Shown one piece after another: positions 33,235 through 40,912 of a stretch of DNA of 64,000 bases. The stretch is from an uncultured Oscillospiraceae bacterium (GTDB taxonomy: Bacteria > Bacillota > Clostridia > Oscillospirales > Ruminococcaceae), in the NCBI GenBank assembly GCA_949743955.1, contig CATJVQ010000047.1, positions 1 through 64,000 on the forward strand. Direction: 5' to 3'. How positions within the stretch are numbered: position 1 is the first letter of the stretch; every line of letters begins with the position of its first letter. The notes beneath the pieces were generated by a model. That model ran no database searches, was not told where the DNA came from, and saw only the letters and a list, made by a program, of their open reading frames with translations. A program made the position numbers and the translations under genes.

Positions 33235-33663
33235 TCAGTCGATGTTGACGCTTCTGGAAGCGGGGCGGACCTCGCCTTTTTTAGGAAGGGCGAGCTCGAG
33301 CACGCCGTTCTCATACTTGGCGGAGATGCTCTCCACATCCACGCCCGAGACGTCGAAGCTGCGGGTATACGTGCCGCTGTGGCGCTCGCGGCGGATGAAG
33401 TTAGGTGTCTCCTCCTTCGTCTCCTCGCTGTGCACAGCGCGCACGGTGAGGCTGTCGCCGTCGATGTCGATGTGGATGTCCTCCTTGCGGAAGCCGGGCA
33501 GCTCCGCCTGCAGGACGTACCGGTCGCCTTTATCGAGCACATCGGTGCGGCAGGACAGGACGGATTTGTCGAGATCCTGGAAGAAGGCCCGGTCAAACTC
33601 GTCGAACATGTTCATCAGTTTTCTTTCATTGCGGCTCAGGGGCATCAGTTCAAACATAACCAT
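33235..33663 (-). CDS. Hsp20/alpha-crystallin small heat-shock protein
   Basis: 142 residues with the alpha-crystallin domain: DKGDRYVLQAELPGFRKEDIHIDIDGDSLTVRAVH, RRERHSGTYTRSFDVSGVD and the C-terminal YENGVLELALPKKGEV. The A-x-x-x-G-V-L pattern is replaced by ENGVLELALPK, which is normal. It holds unfolding proteins during stress in the cytoplasm. GGAGG precedes the ATG, and a CIRCE operator 170 bases upstream implies HrcA control. Confidence 0.95.
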   Translation of the reverse strand: MVMFELMPLSRNERKLMNMFDEFDRAFFQDLDKSVLSCRTDVLDKGDRYVLQAELPGFRKEDIHIDIDGDSLTVRAVHSEETKEETPNFIRRERHSGTYTRSFDVSGVDVESISAKYENGVLELALPKKGEVRPASRSVNID

Positions 33664-33833
33664 TCCTCCATATCATTTTGTTCGGATAATTTTTGAGGTT
33701 CAGGGGATCCGGCTCTTTCACTGTCAGGCTCCTACCGGCCGGGGCCGGTATTCGTCTCTCCCCTGAAACTAAATCTATCATACACCCTATATATGAAGTT
33801 TTTTAGACCGTTTTATGAGTGTTTTGAAAATTG

Positions 33834-33860
33834 TTAGCACTCTAATAATTAAAGTGCTAA
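33834..33860 (-). promoter_or_regulatory. CIRCE element (HrcA operator)
   Basis: TTAGCACTC (33834-33842), a 9-base spacer and AAGTGCTAA (33852-33860) match the CIRCE inverted repeat with one mismatch (GAGTGCTAA is the consensus right arm). It lies in an AT-rich region upstream of hsp20, far more AT-rich than the surroundings, and should bind the heat-shock repressor HrcA. Confidence 0.88.
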
Positions 33861-33986
33861 TTCCAACAAAATCCATTGTTGAAAATTTAATGGATAAATT
33901 GCACAATAATGTCAGAAACTTTTGTCCGATCAATAGATAACAAGCAGAATTTGACTTCCGTTGACAGAAAATTCATGTGATGTCCG

Positions 33987-34015
33987 TTGACTAAGGGAGT
34001 ATGGGTGACTATAAT
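33987..34015 (+). promoter_or_regulatory. Strong promoter of ptsH
   Basis: TTGACT (33987-33992), 17 bases, TATAAT (34010-34015). The sequence TCCGTTGAC occurs twice, 27 bases apart (around 33956 and 33983), so a second -35 or a regulator site is possible. The 5' untranslated region is about 115 bases. Confidence 0.75.
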
Positions 34016-34137
34016 AATGAAAGAAGGAATCCACTCACTGCGGCGTGGCTTTATATGTATGAATTGGCGCCGTTTTTGTTTTGTGGAGATTATTTTTCGT
34101 GTACCAGCTGAACCCGTAAGATAAGGAGAGATCAGTT

Positions 34138-34401
34138 ATGTTTGTCAAAGACGTTCCCGTTCAGAACCAGGTTGGACTGCACGCCCGCCCTGCCACCTTC
34201 TTTATCCAGAAAGCCAATGAGTTCAAATCCTCTATCTGGATCGAAAAGGAAGAACGCCGCGTCAATGCCAAGAGCCTGCTCGGCGTACTTTCGCTGGGCA
34301 TCGTAGGCGGCACCACCATCAAAGTGATTGCGGACGGCCCCGACGAGCAGCAGGCTGTCGCTGAGCTTGTCAAGCTCGTGGAGAGCGGTTTCGCCGAATA
34401 A
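34138..34401 (+). CDS. ptsH: HPr family phosphocarrier protein
   Basis: 87 residues. Phosphorylatable His15 sits in GLHARPATFF, and regulatory Ser46 in NAKSLLGVLSLGI, both in the correct positions, so this is a full HPr rather than a Crh-type variant. It passes phosphate from enzyme I to sugar-specific IIA domains and, as HPr-Ser46-P, takes part in catabolite control with CcpA. Enzyme I is not adjacent. It has a strong promoter and its own terminator. Confidence 0.95.
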   Translation: MFVKDVPVQNQVGLHARPATFFIQKANEFKSSIWIEKEERRVNAKSLLGVLSLGIVGGTTIKVIADGPDEQQAVAELVKLVESGFAE

Positions 34402-34419
34402 CTCTTCCCGCCGTATCCT

Positions 34420-34455
34420 GCCCAGACTGGCCGAAGCCGGTCTGGGCGTTTTTTT
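34420..34455 (+). terminator. ptsH terminator
   Basis: A 12-bp stem (34420-34431 with 34436-34447, one G-T pair), followed by GTTTTTTT. Confidence 0.9.
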
Positions 34456-34474
34456 ATGAAAGGAGCATCCCCCT

Positions 34475-36352
34475 GTGATCGATCCCGCCCACCTTGCCGC
34501 CCTGCGCCAGAAGGCTAACGAGCTTCCGTTCCAGCCCGGCGTCTATCTCATGCGCGACAAAAAAGGGGTGATTATCTATGTCGGCAAGGCGAAGAAGCTC
34601 AAGAACCGCGTCACCAGCTATTTCCGCGCGCTCGAGAGCCACACCCCCAAGGTGCTCGCGATGGTGGAGAATGTCGACCGCTTCGACTATATCCTCACCG
34701 ACAGCGAGTTTGAAGCGCTCGTGCTCGAGGCGAGCCTCATCAAGCAGCATCAGCCGAAGTACAACATCCTTTTAAAGGACGATAAGGGCTATTTCTATAT
34801 CCACATCTCGAACGAGCGCTGGCGGCGGCTGACAGCTGTCAAGCAGGATCCCGGCGACGGCGGGACCCTCATCGGCCCCTATACCTCCAACTATGTTGTC
34901 TCCCAGACAGTGGAGCAGGCCAACAAGATTTTCCTCCTCCCGACCTGCCGCCGCCCGTTCCCGCAGGATTTCGGCAAGGGGCGCGTGTGCCTGAGCTACC
35001 ACATCCGGCAGTGTATGGGCGTGTGTACGGGGAAAATCCCGTTCGAGCAGTACGACGAGGCGGTCGAAGGAGCGCTCGGCTTCATCAGGGGGAACGTGTC
35101 GGGGCTGTGCGGGGAGCTTGAAAAACGGATGCAGGCCGCCGCCGAGGCGCTCGACTTCGAGCAGGCCGCCCGGCTCCGGGACCGGATCGCGGCTATCCGG
35201 CGCGTGGGGGAGCGCCAGAAGGTGCTCCACAGCGGCGTGGACAACTGCGACATTCTGGCCCTCGCTGTCGGGACAGACAAGTTCGCTGTCTCGGTGATGC
35301 TCTACCGCGGGGAGCGGCTGTGCGACAAGCAGGATTTCGTCCTCTCGCTGCCGGCGGATTCGTCGCCGTCGGCGCTGCGCGCGCAGTTCCTGCTGCGGTA
35401 CTACGCCGACTGCACGGATTTCCCGCGCCAAGTGCTGCTCGACGCGGAGTGCGACGACCGGGATCTGCTTGAGCGCTACCTCTCCGAGCGGGCCGGGCGG
35501 CGGGTAATTCTCACTATCCCGCAGCGGGGGCAGAAAAACCAGCTCACGGAGCTGTGCCGGGAGAATGCGGCCCAGGTGCTCTCGCACCGGATGCGCGCGG
35601 GCGGGCGCGAGGTCGCGCTGCTCGACGATTTGGCCCGGACACTGGGGCTCCGGCAGGCCCCGCAGTATATCGAGGCGTTCGACATCTCGAACATCGGCGC
35701 GGACACCATTGTGGGCGGGATGACTGTCTTCGAGGGAGCGCAGCCGAAGAAAAGCGCATACCGCAAGTTCACGATTGCGGGCGTACAGGGCGCACCGGAC
35801 GATTACGCGAGCATGCGCGAGATGCTCTCCCGCCGCCTCGCGCGCTTGCAGGAGGCGTCCTCGAACGGGGAGGCCCCGCCGGACGCGGAGGAGCTGCCGC
35901 AGGGGTTCGCCAGACAGGCGGACCTGTGGCTCATCGACGGCGGACAGACGCATGTAGCCGCAGCGAAGGAGGTGCTCGCCCAGTTCGGTGTGGACATCCC
36001 GGTCTTCGGCATGGTCAAGGACAGCCGCCACCGCACGCGCGCCGTCACTGGCGACGGGGGGGAGATAGCTCTCTCCGCCCACGGGGAGCTCTTCGCTTTC
36101 ATCACCCGCATCCAGGATGAGACGCACCGCTACACCATCTCCTTCTCCCGCAAAAAGCACCGGCAGACGTCCATACAGCTCGAACTGTGCAAGGTGCCGG
36201 GCATCGGGGAGACGAGGGCTAGGGCGCTCTACCGCGCGTTTAAGACGGCGGACGCCATCCGGCAGCAGGACGAAGCGGCGCTCGCAGCCGTGCCGGGCAT
36301 GAACGCGAGGGCGGCGAAGGCGGTGTACGATTTCTATCATCCTGGGACATGA
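34475..36352 (+). CDS. uvrC: UvrC, excinuclease ABC subunit C
   Basis: 625 residues from GTG 34475 (AGGAG 9 bases upstream). The GIY-YIG nuclease domain opens PGVYLMRDKKGVIIYVGKAKKLKNRV; a UVR motif (MQAAAEALDFEQAARLRDRIAAI) binds UvrB; the RNase H-like nuclease domain shows EAFDISNI and LIDGG; two C-terminal helix-hairpin-helix motifs are LCKVPGIGETRARAL and LAAVPGMNARAAKAV. It cuts the damaged strand on both sides in nucleotide excision repair. No LexA box is visible upstream; uvrA and uvrB are not in the window. Confidence 0.96.
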   Translation: MIDPAHLAALRQKANELPFQPGVYLMRDKKGVIIYVGKAKKLKNRVTSYFRALESHTPKVLAMVENVDRFDYILTDSEFEALVLEASLIKQHQPKYNILLKDDKGYFYIHISNERWRRLTAVKQDPGDGGTLIGPYTSNYVVSQTVEQANKIFLLPTCRRPFPQDFGKGRVCLSYHIRQCMGVCTGKIPFEQYDEAVEGALGFIRGNVSGLCGELEKRMQAAAEALDFEQAARLRDRIAAIRRVGERQKVLHSGVDNCDILALAVGTDKFAVSVMLYRGERLCDKQDFVLSLPADSSPSALRAQFLLRYYADCTDFPRQVLLDAECDDRDLLERYLSERAGRRVILTIPQRGQKNQLTELCRENAAQVLSHRMRAGGREVALLDDLARTLGLRQAPQYIEAFDISNIGADTIVGGMTVFEGAQPKKSAYRKFTIAGVQGAPDDYASMREMLSRRLARLQEASSNGEAPPDAEELPQGFARQADLWLIDGGQTHVAAAKEVLAQFGVDIPVFGMVKDSRHRTRAVTGDGGEIALSAHGELFAFITRIQDETHRYTISFSRKKHRQTSIQLELCKVPGIGETRARALYRAFKTADAIRQQDEAALAAVPGMNARAAKAVYDFYHPGT

Positions 36353-36443
36353 GCGGTTTGCGCCCATCAAAGATCCCTCGAGGGGATCACTGTCCGCAAG
36401 AGTGGAGCGGAAATCGGCCATGCCCGCAGGGCGGCAAAATCAA

Positions 36444-36488
36444 TCAGGGGATAATAACCACAAAGCGGTTATTATCCCCTGATTTTAT
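36444..36488. terminator. Long bidirectional terminator
   Basis: A perfect 16-bp stem (36444-36459 with 36467-36482), loop 7, then TTTTATAT; it lies between uvrC and the convergent sigF. Confidence 0.85.
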
Positions 36489-36566
36489 ATAAGAGGCAAA
36501 CCGTCCGGCGTCTTCGCTTTCGAGAGTGCCTTTGTATTTATAATATCACTGATCTTCCGCCGCATA

Positions 36567-37244
36567 TCATCCCATCAGCTCCTCACGCAGCAGTGCGAGG
36601 AGCTTTTTTTCCCGCCGGGAGACCTGTACCTGTGTCATGCCGAGCGCCTCGGCAGTCTTCGACTGGGTCATGCCGGAGAAATAGCGCAGGACAAGGAGCT
36701 TGCGGTCGTTCGGGGGCAGCGCGCCGATGAGCTGCCGCACGGAGAGCCTGTCCGAGAGCGCCTCCTCCGGGGAGGGAACAGGCAAATCGATCTGAACGCC
36801 GCCGTCCTCCCCGTCGCCGCCGGTCAGCGAGACAGGGGGTGTCCCAGCGCCCATGGCCTCCACCACCTCCGTGGCGTCGAGCCCCAGCGCCTCCCCAAGT
36901 TCGCCGACAGTCGGCTCCCTACCGAGTGAGAGCGCCATCTGCTCCCTCGTCTTCGCCAGGCGCATCGAGCGCTCCTTGAGCGTGCGCGAAACCTTGACAG
37001 TGCCGCCGTCCCGGAACAGGCGGCGGATTTCCCCGAGGATGACCGGCACCGCATATGTGGAAAAACGGACACCGCGCTCCTCGTCAAAGGCGTCCGCGGC
37101 CTTGATGAGCCCCATGCACCCGGCCTGAAACAGATCGTCGTATTCGATTCCGCGCCCGCCGAACCGGTGGGCGCAGGCGTGTACCAGCCCCAGATTGCCG
37201 CTGATGATATCCTCCCTTGTGCCGTGCGTGGCTCCGGCTTCCAT
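36567..37244 (-). CDS. sigF: Sporulation sigma factor SigF
   Basis: 225 residues from ATG 37244. Region 2 shows the core-binding YDDLFQAGCMGLIKAADAFDEERGVRFSTYAVPVILGEIRR, region 3 the SRTLKERSMRLAKTREQMALSLGREPTVGELGEAL helices, and region 4 the FSGMTQSKTAEALGMTQVQVSRREKKLL helix-turn-helix. It directs early forespore transcription. SigG is close in sequence, but the preceding spoIIAA and spoIIAB identify SigF. The open frame extends upstream into the spoIIAB end; the chosen ATG follows AAGGCGGGG. Confidence 0.95.
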   Translation of the reverse strand: MEAGATHGTREDIISGNLGLVHACAHRFGGRGIEYDDLFQAGCMGLIKAADAFDEERGVRFSTYAVPVILGEIRRLFRDGGTVKVSRTLKERSMRLAKTREQMALSLGREPTVGELGEALGLDATEVVEAMGAGTPPVSLTGGDGEDGGVQIDLPVPSPEEALSDRLSVRQLIGALPPNDRKLLVLRYFSGMTQSKTAEALGMTQVQVSRREKKLLALLREELMG

Positions 37245-37260
37245 CCTGTTTAACCCCGCC

Positions 37261-37698
37261 TTACTGTCGTAATTTGAGCGTCTTGATGAGCGTGACGGTC
37301 GTGCCCGCATCCGGTTTCGATCGCACGCGCACCCTGTCGCACAGAGACTGCATGACGGCGAACCCCAGCCCCGCGCGTTCCTCGCCCGGAGCTGTTGTGA
37401 AGAGCGGCTGCATCGCCTGTTCGATGTCCGCGATGCCGCACCCCTTATCCCGGATGCGCACCACGAGTTCCCTCTCCCCGCGGATTTCCGCCGTTATGTA
37501 CACTGTCTCCACCCGTTCCCGGTAGGCGTGGACGATACAGTTTGTCACCGCCTCGGACACCGCCGTGCGGATATCCGAGACCTCCTCATAGGTGGGGTCA
37601 AGCTGCGCGGCGAACGCGGCGACCGCCGTGCGCGCGAAGCTCTCGTTGCACGATCGGCTCTCAAACTCCAGCTTCATTCTGTTGCGGATTTCCTTCAT
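37261..37698 (-). CDS. spoIIAB: SpoIIAB, anti-sigma F factor and kinase
   Basis: 145 residues from ATG 37698 (AGGAGGTGA 7 bases upstream). GHKL-type ATP site: EAVTNCIVHAY (N box), IRDKGCGIADIEQAMQPLFTT (G1) and ERAGLGFAVMQSLCD (G2). It binds and inhibits SigF and phosphorylates SpoIIAA. It overlaps the end of spoIIAA by 38 bases, unusually long for this operon. Confidence 0.95.
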   Translation of the reverse strand: MKEIRNRMKLEFESRSCNESFARTAVAAFAAQLDPTYEEVSDIRTAVSEAVTNCIVHAYRERVETVYITAEIRGERELVVRIRDKGCGIADIEQAMQPLFTTAPGEERAGLGFAVMQSLCDRVRVRSKPDAGTTVTLIKTLKLRQ

Positions 37699-38029
37699 GC
37701 GCCTCACCTCCTGTCGTCTCAAAATCGACCAGCTTGTCCAGCCCTGCCAGACGCATCACTTTCTTCTGCTGCGTGTTCAGCCCGCTTAAGGAGAGCCGCC
37801 CCCCATAGACGGAGATCTGCTGATACCGCCCCATGATGAGCCCGATTCCCGAGGAATCCATAAAGGTGACATGCGCGAAGTCCATCACCAGCCGCTGCGG
37901 CACGGCGCGGGAGACAGCGTCGTCGATCTTCGCGCGCAGCATGCGCGAGGTATGGTGGTCGATTTCACCGGAGAGCGAGGCGTATACCGTCTCGTCGAGA
38001 TAGTCGATGGCCACCGGCACAGCATTCAT
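37661..38029 (-). CDS. spoIIAA: SpoIIAA, anti-anti-sigma factor
   Basis: 122 residues of the STAS family: VYASLSGEIDHHTSRMLRAKID, RLVMDFAHVTFMDSSGIGLIMGRY with the phosphorylated Ser in the MDSSG loop, and GRLSLSGLNTQQKKVMRLAGLDKL. When dephosphorylated by SpoIIE it frees SigF from SpoIIAB. The protein has a hydrophilic C-terminal tail of about 18 residues that runs into the spoIIAB start. ATG 38029 directly follows GGAAAGGG; the GTG three codons in would have better spacing. Confidence 0.93.
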   Translation of the reverse strand: MNAVPVAIDYLDETVYASLSGEIDHHTSRMLRAKIDDAVSRAVPQRLVMDFAHVTFMDSSGIGLIMGRYQQISVYGGRLSLSGLNTQQKKVMRLAGLDKLVDFETTGGEAHEGNPQQNEAGV

Positions 38030-38097
38030 CCCTTTCCGTTTTACTCCTGATCCTCCGCGGTTTCCCGGCAGTCAGGATAACGTCCTTTCGTCCTTCT

Positions 38098-38152
38098 GTT
38101 CCTTATCAGAGGGATGTCCTCTGTCCCTATGATAAGGAACACCCTTATCATA
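38098..38152 (-). promoter_or_regulatory. Three-arm alternative hairpin before spoIIAA
   Basis: Three segments compete for pairing. 38098-38114 (GTTCCTTATCA-G-AGGGA) can pair with 38124-38140 over 16 of 17 positions, whereas 38128-38137 can pair with 38143-38152 over 10 perfect positions. The middle arm cannot do both. It lies between folC and spoIIAA, in the leader of the sporulation operon as read leftward. It could be an RNA switch or a set of three inverted GATAAGG protein-binding sites. Confidence 0.6.
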
Positions 38153-38175
38153 CCGCATATTCCGCGCAAAAATGG

Positions 38176-39429
38176 TCACTCCCCGTCGACACCCCGGAGA
38201 AGTGCCCGCACCTCCGCCACCAGATAGAGAGAGCCGCAGAAGACAGCCGTCTCCCCCGCCTCCCGCACCAAGCGCAGCGCTGCCGCCGCATCCGGCACAG
38301 CCTCGGCCCGTATCCCCTCCAGCGCACGCAGGATCTCCGCCGGGGCGGCGGCCCGCTCCATGGGCAGTCCGCACACAATGAACCGCCGCGCCGATGACGC
38401 CAGCATGCGCGCGCAGACCGCGTAATCCTTATCTTTCATGGCGGCGAACACCACGGTATGCGGTATCCCCTCGAGCGCCTTCGCCAGGGCGGCGGCGCCG
38501 TCGGGGTTATGGGCGCCGTCGAGGTAGATGGGCGGGTTCTCCGCCGCGCGCTCGAGCCGCCCGGGGAAATGGAGCACCGCGATGCCGGCCGCCGCCCTCT
38601 CCGGCGGGATGCGCACCCCCTGCCGCCGCAGCGCTTCGAGGACAGCGAGTGCCGCCGCCGCGTTCTGAAGCTGATGCGCTCCCCCGAGCGGGATCATCCA
38701 CTTCAGCCCCCCGGCGAAAAAGCGGCAGCTCCCGAGCGTGACGGCGATCGGCTCCGGCGGCTCCGGCACTGTCAGGCGCGCACCAGTCCGCCGGCATGTT
38801 TCGCGGATGACCTCCAGAGCGCCCGGCGCCTGCCCCGGGACGCTCACCACCTCGCACGCCCCCTTAATGATGCCGCATTTCTCCATCGCTATCTGTTCCA
38901 CCGTATCCCCGAGGATGGCTGTGTGATCAAGCGCGATTTTCGCAATGACGGCACACTCGGGCCTGTCGATGACGTTCGTGGCGTCGAAGCGTCCGCCCAG
39001 ACCCACTTCGAGCACGACAAAGTCGCACGCCGTCTCCCGGAACCAGAGGAGGCCGCACGCTGTCACCAGCTCGAATTCGGTGGCGTCCATCCCCTCCGCG
39101 GCCAGCCGCTCTGCCGCCGCCCGCACCCGGGAGGCGATGTCCGCGAACGCCTCTCGGGGGATGAGGCGGCCGTCTGTCTGCATGCGCTCCCGGAAGTCGA
39201 GTACAAACGGCGAGATGAACAGTCCCGTCCGGTACCCGGACGCCGTGAGCGCGGCGGCAGTCATGTGCGCGATACTGCCCTTGCCGTTCGTGCCCGCGAT
39301 ATGGACAAAGCGCATCCCGCGCTGGGGATCCCCCAGAATCGCGCACAGGCGGCGGATTCGGGCGAGACCCGCTGTCCCCTTAAAGCGCGGCGCGCTGTGG
39401 ATGTATTCGAGCGCTTCCGGATAATACAT
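38176..39429 (-). CDS. folC: FolC, folylpolyglutamate/dihydrofolate synthase
   Basis: 417 residues from ATG 39429 (AAAGGGG 8 bases upstream; ATG 39435 is alternative). Mur-ligase-type ATP loop HIAGTNGKGSIAHM, the folate-site LFISPFVLDFRERM, VVLEVGLGGRFDATNV, KIALDHTAILGDTVEQIAMEKCGI with the metal His, and the C-terminal domain with YLDGAHNPDGAAALAKAL. It adds Glu to folates. Located 146 bases upstream of spoIIAA on the same strand; read-through is possible. Confidence 0.95.
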   Translation of the reverse strand: MYYPEALEYIHSAPRFKGTAGLARIRRLCAILGDPQRGMRFVHIAGTNGKGSIAHMTAAALTASGYRTGLFISPFVLDFRERMQTDGRLIPREAFADIASRVRAAAERLAAEGMDATEFELVTACGLLWFRETACDFVVLEVGLGGRFDATNVIDRPECAVIAKIALDHTAILGDTVEQIAMEKCGIIKGACEVVSVPGQAPGALEVIRETCRRTGARLTVPEPPEPIAVTLGSCRFFAGGLKWMIPLGGAHQLQNAAAALAVLEALRRQGVRIPPERAAAGIAVLHFPGRLERAAENPPIYLDGAHNPDGAAALAKALEGIPHTVVFAAMKDKDYAVCARMLASSARRFIVCGLPMERAAAPAEILRALEGIRAEAVPDAAAALRLVREAGETAVFCGSLYLVAEVRALLRGVDGE

Positions 39430-39484
39430 TGACATGACCCCTTTCCGGCCGGCTTGTTCTACAAAGAGTAATCCACTGTTTCCA

Positions 39485-39580
39485 CCGGGTTTTCAACATC
39501 TCTGTTCGGAAAAACCCGCTTTACTGTCGAAGAAATTCACACTTTCCACTGGGTTTTAAACCGGCGTGGAAAGTGTTTTC
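39485..39580. repeat. Paired hairpins with CGGGTTTT arms
   Basis: A first hairpin pairs CGGGTTTTC (39485-39493) with GAAAAACCCG (about 39509-39518); a second pairs ACACTTTCCAC (39539-39549) with GTGGAAAGTGT (39566-39576) with inner GGTTT/AAACC, then TTTTC. The words CACCGGGTTTTC and CTTTCCACTGGGTTTT echo the terminator at 1274-1319. The rest of the 255-base gap between folC and the DUF1062 gene holds nothing else convincing. Confidence 0.55.
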
Positions 39581-39684
39581 GCCTCTTTTCCCCTTCTTAT
39601 TTCCGGGAAATATACAAGGAGTTTTCCATCTCCTCCTTACTATACAGCCTGAACTCCTGCCCGGCAAGTCCTGCGGGCTATTTT

Positions 39685-40236
39685 TTATGAAAAAATCAGG
39701 GTGATTTTCTGCCCCAGCCTGCACTTTTGCAGGTCTTCTCCGGCGGCGCCTGATATCCTGCCCTCGGAGACCCGCCGGTCATATTCTTCCCGGGAGATCC
39801 CCAGCTTCCCCCTGACGATGGCGGACACCCTCAGCGGCAGCGGATACCGGCTCCATATTTTCACTTCCGCCGCCGCCCCGCTGGAGAGATCCTCCCCGAT
39901 GATTTCGTATGAAGGCTCCTTCGTTTTTGCGCCGTTTTGGTGAAGGAATCGGCTGTCCATGGCGTACTGCTGCGCGAGGGCGCTGTCGTTGGCGGAAAAC
40001 CTGTCCAGCAGTTCCGTGTCTAGGGACTGCGGGGATATCCGGGAGTAAACGGCCGCGTTCCATGTCGCCTCACAGCGGCGGCATTTGTAAATCAGCCAGA
40101 TGTCCAGACTTTTCCGCTGGGCGTTTATCCGGAACCTTCCCGAACAGACATATTCTGTTTTCTCCCCGCATTTTTTGCAGTACCGGAATACGGGCAGCGG
40201 CGAAAGGCACCGCACTTCCCATCTGATCCTTTTCAT
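39685..40236 (-). CDS. DUF1062 domain protein
   Basis: 183 residues from ATG 40236 (GGAGGG 6 bases upstream). The N-terminus has a zinc-ribbon-like arrangement, YCKKCGEKTEYVCSGRFRINAQRKSLDIWLIYKCRRCEATWN with two CxxC pairs, the signature of DUF1062. The C-terminal half includes LPLRVSAIVRGKLGISREEYDRRVSEGRI, a possible S1/helical RNA-binding element. The function of the family is unknown. It is transcribed alone; the gene upstream has its own terminator-like hairpin. Confidence 0.88.
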   Translation of the reverse strand: MKRIRWEVRCLSPLPVFRYCKKCGEKTEYVCSGRFRINAQRKSLDIWLIYKCRRCEATWNAAVYSRISPQSLDTELLDRFSANDSALAQQYAMDSRFLHQNGAKTKEPSYEIIGEDLSSGAAAEVKIWSRYPLPLRVSAIVRGKLGISREEYDRRVSEGRISGAAGEDLQKCRLGQKITLIFS

Positions 40237-40341
40237 CTGTTTCCCTCCGTGCGCGTCGAGTGCGGGAAACATCCCGCACTATGAATTCTAGCATCACAGC
40301 ACGGCAGGACAAACCGTATCTTTGTTTCTTAAACAACAATA

Positions 40342-40389
40342 AGGAACGGACCGGCATGGTTAGTATAAAAACCGCACCGGTCCGTTCCT
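40342..40389 (-). terminator. Long hairpin after the CD3324-like gene
   Basis: A 13-bp stem (40342-40354 with 40377-40389) with a further GGTT/AACC pairing inside; leftward it is followed by TTATTGTTGTTT. It overlaps the stop codon of the CD3324-like gene. Confidence 0.75.
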
Positions 40390-40669
40390 ATTCGCTGTGT
40401 TCTTTTTTCTTCTGCCTGATAATCCGCTGAATGCTTTTGAGGGACAAAAAATATGCTTCGGCTAAATCCTCCATCCGTTTTCCGGCGAGATAATCCGTGT
40501 AAATCCGGTTATTCCTGTCCCGCAGCTCCCGGCGGGTTGAGGTGGATGCGCCCCATCCCTTCTTATTGTCAGAAACCCGGGGAATATACAGGCATTCCCC
40601 GTCAATATACTCCTGGACCTTGGTGAGCAGTTCGCGGGGTAAAACATGTGTTGCCTTTTTATATCCCAT
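40388..40669 (-). CDS. CD3324-family small HTH protein
   Basis: 93 residues, starting MGYKKATHVLPRELLTKVQEYIDGECLYIPR, with KGWGASTSTRRELRDRNNRIYTDYLAG and a C-terminal helix-turn-helix MEDLAEAYFLSLKSIQRIIRQKKK. This layout is that of the CD3324 family of Clostridia, distantly related to Mor-type DNA-binding proteins. Target is unknown. Upstream lies a leader of about 150 bases with an imperfect hairpin. Confidence 0.82.
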   Translation of the reverse strand: MGYKKATHVLPRELLTKVQEYIDGECLYIPRVSDNKKGWGASTSTRRELRDRNNRIYTDYLAGKRMEDLAEAYFLSLKSIQRIIRQKKKEHSE

Positions 40670-40880
40670 TTTGCGCTCCTATTTTAAATCTTTTTAACAG
40701 GAACAGCAAGGCTTTCTTTGCAACACCCGACCTATTTGATTCGTTGCGTCAGCAGCCTTGCTTACGCAGCGGTAGCGATGGGACCAAGCATGGATCTCGT
40801 CTCTCCTTTTGATAAAATTTATTTCATTATACCGCAATCCCGCTTTCGGGGGAACCCCAAATTCGTTTGTAAAATAAGAA
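40670..40880 (-). other. Leader region with imperfect hairpin
   Basis: No gene. AGCAAGGCT (40705-40713) can pair with AGCCTTGCT (40754-40762), flanked inside by TTGCAAC/GTTGCG. On the minus strand TATAAT occurs near 40833, so the CD3324-like gene may have a structured leader of about 150 bases. The -35 is poor. Confidence 0.35.
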
Positions 40881-40910
40881 TGAGGACGAAGGCTTTTGCC
40901 TTCGTCCTCA
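40881..40910 (-). terminator. Terminator of the LD-carboxypeptidase operon
   Basis: A perfect 13-bp stem (40881-40893 with 40898-40910), TTTT loop; leftward it is followed by TTCTTATTTTAC. Confidence 0.85.
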
Positions 40911-40912
40911 CT

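Noticed and set aside
40705..40762. A tRNA-like fold
   Set aside because: The hairpin lacks the T-loop GTTCGANTC and acceptor pairing, and no cloverleaf can be drawn.
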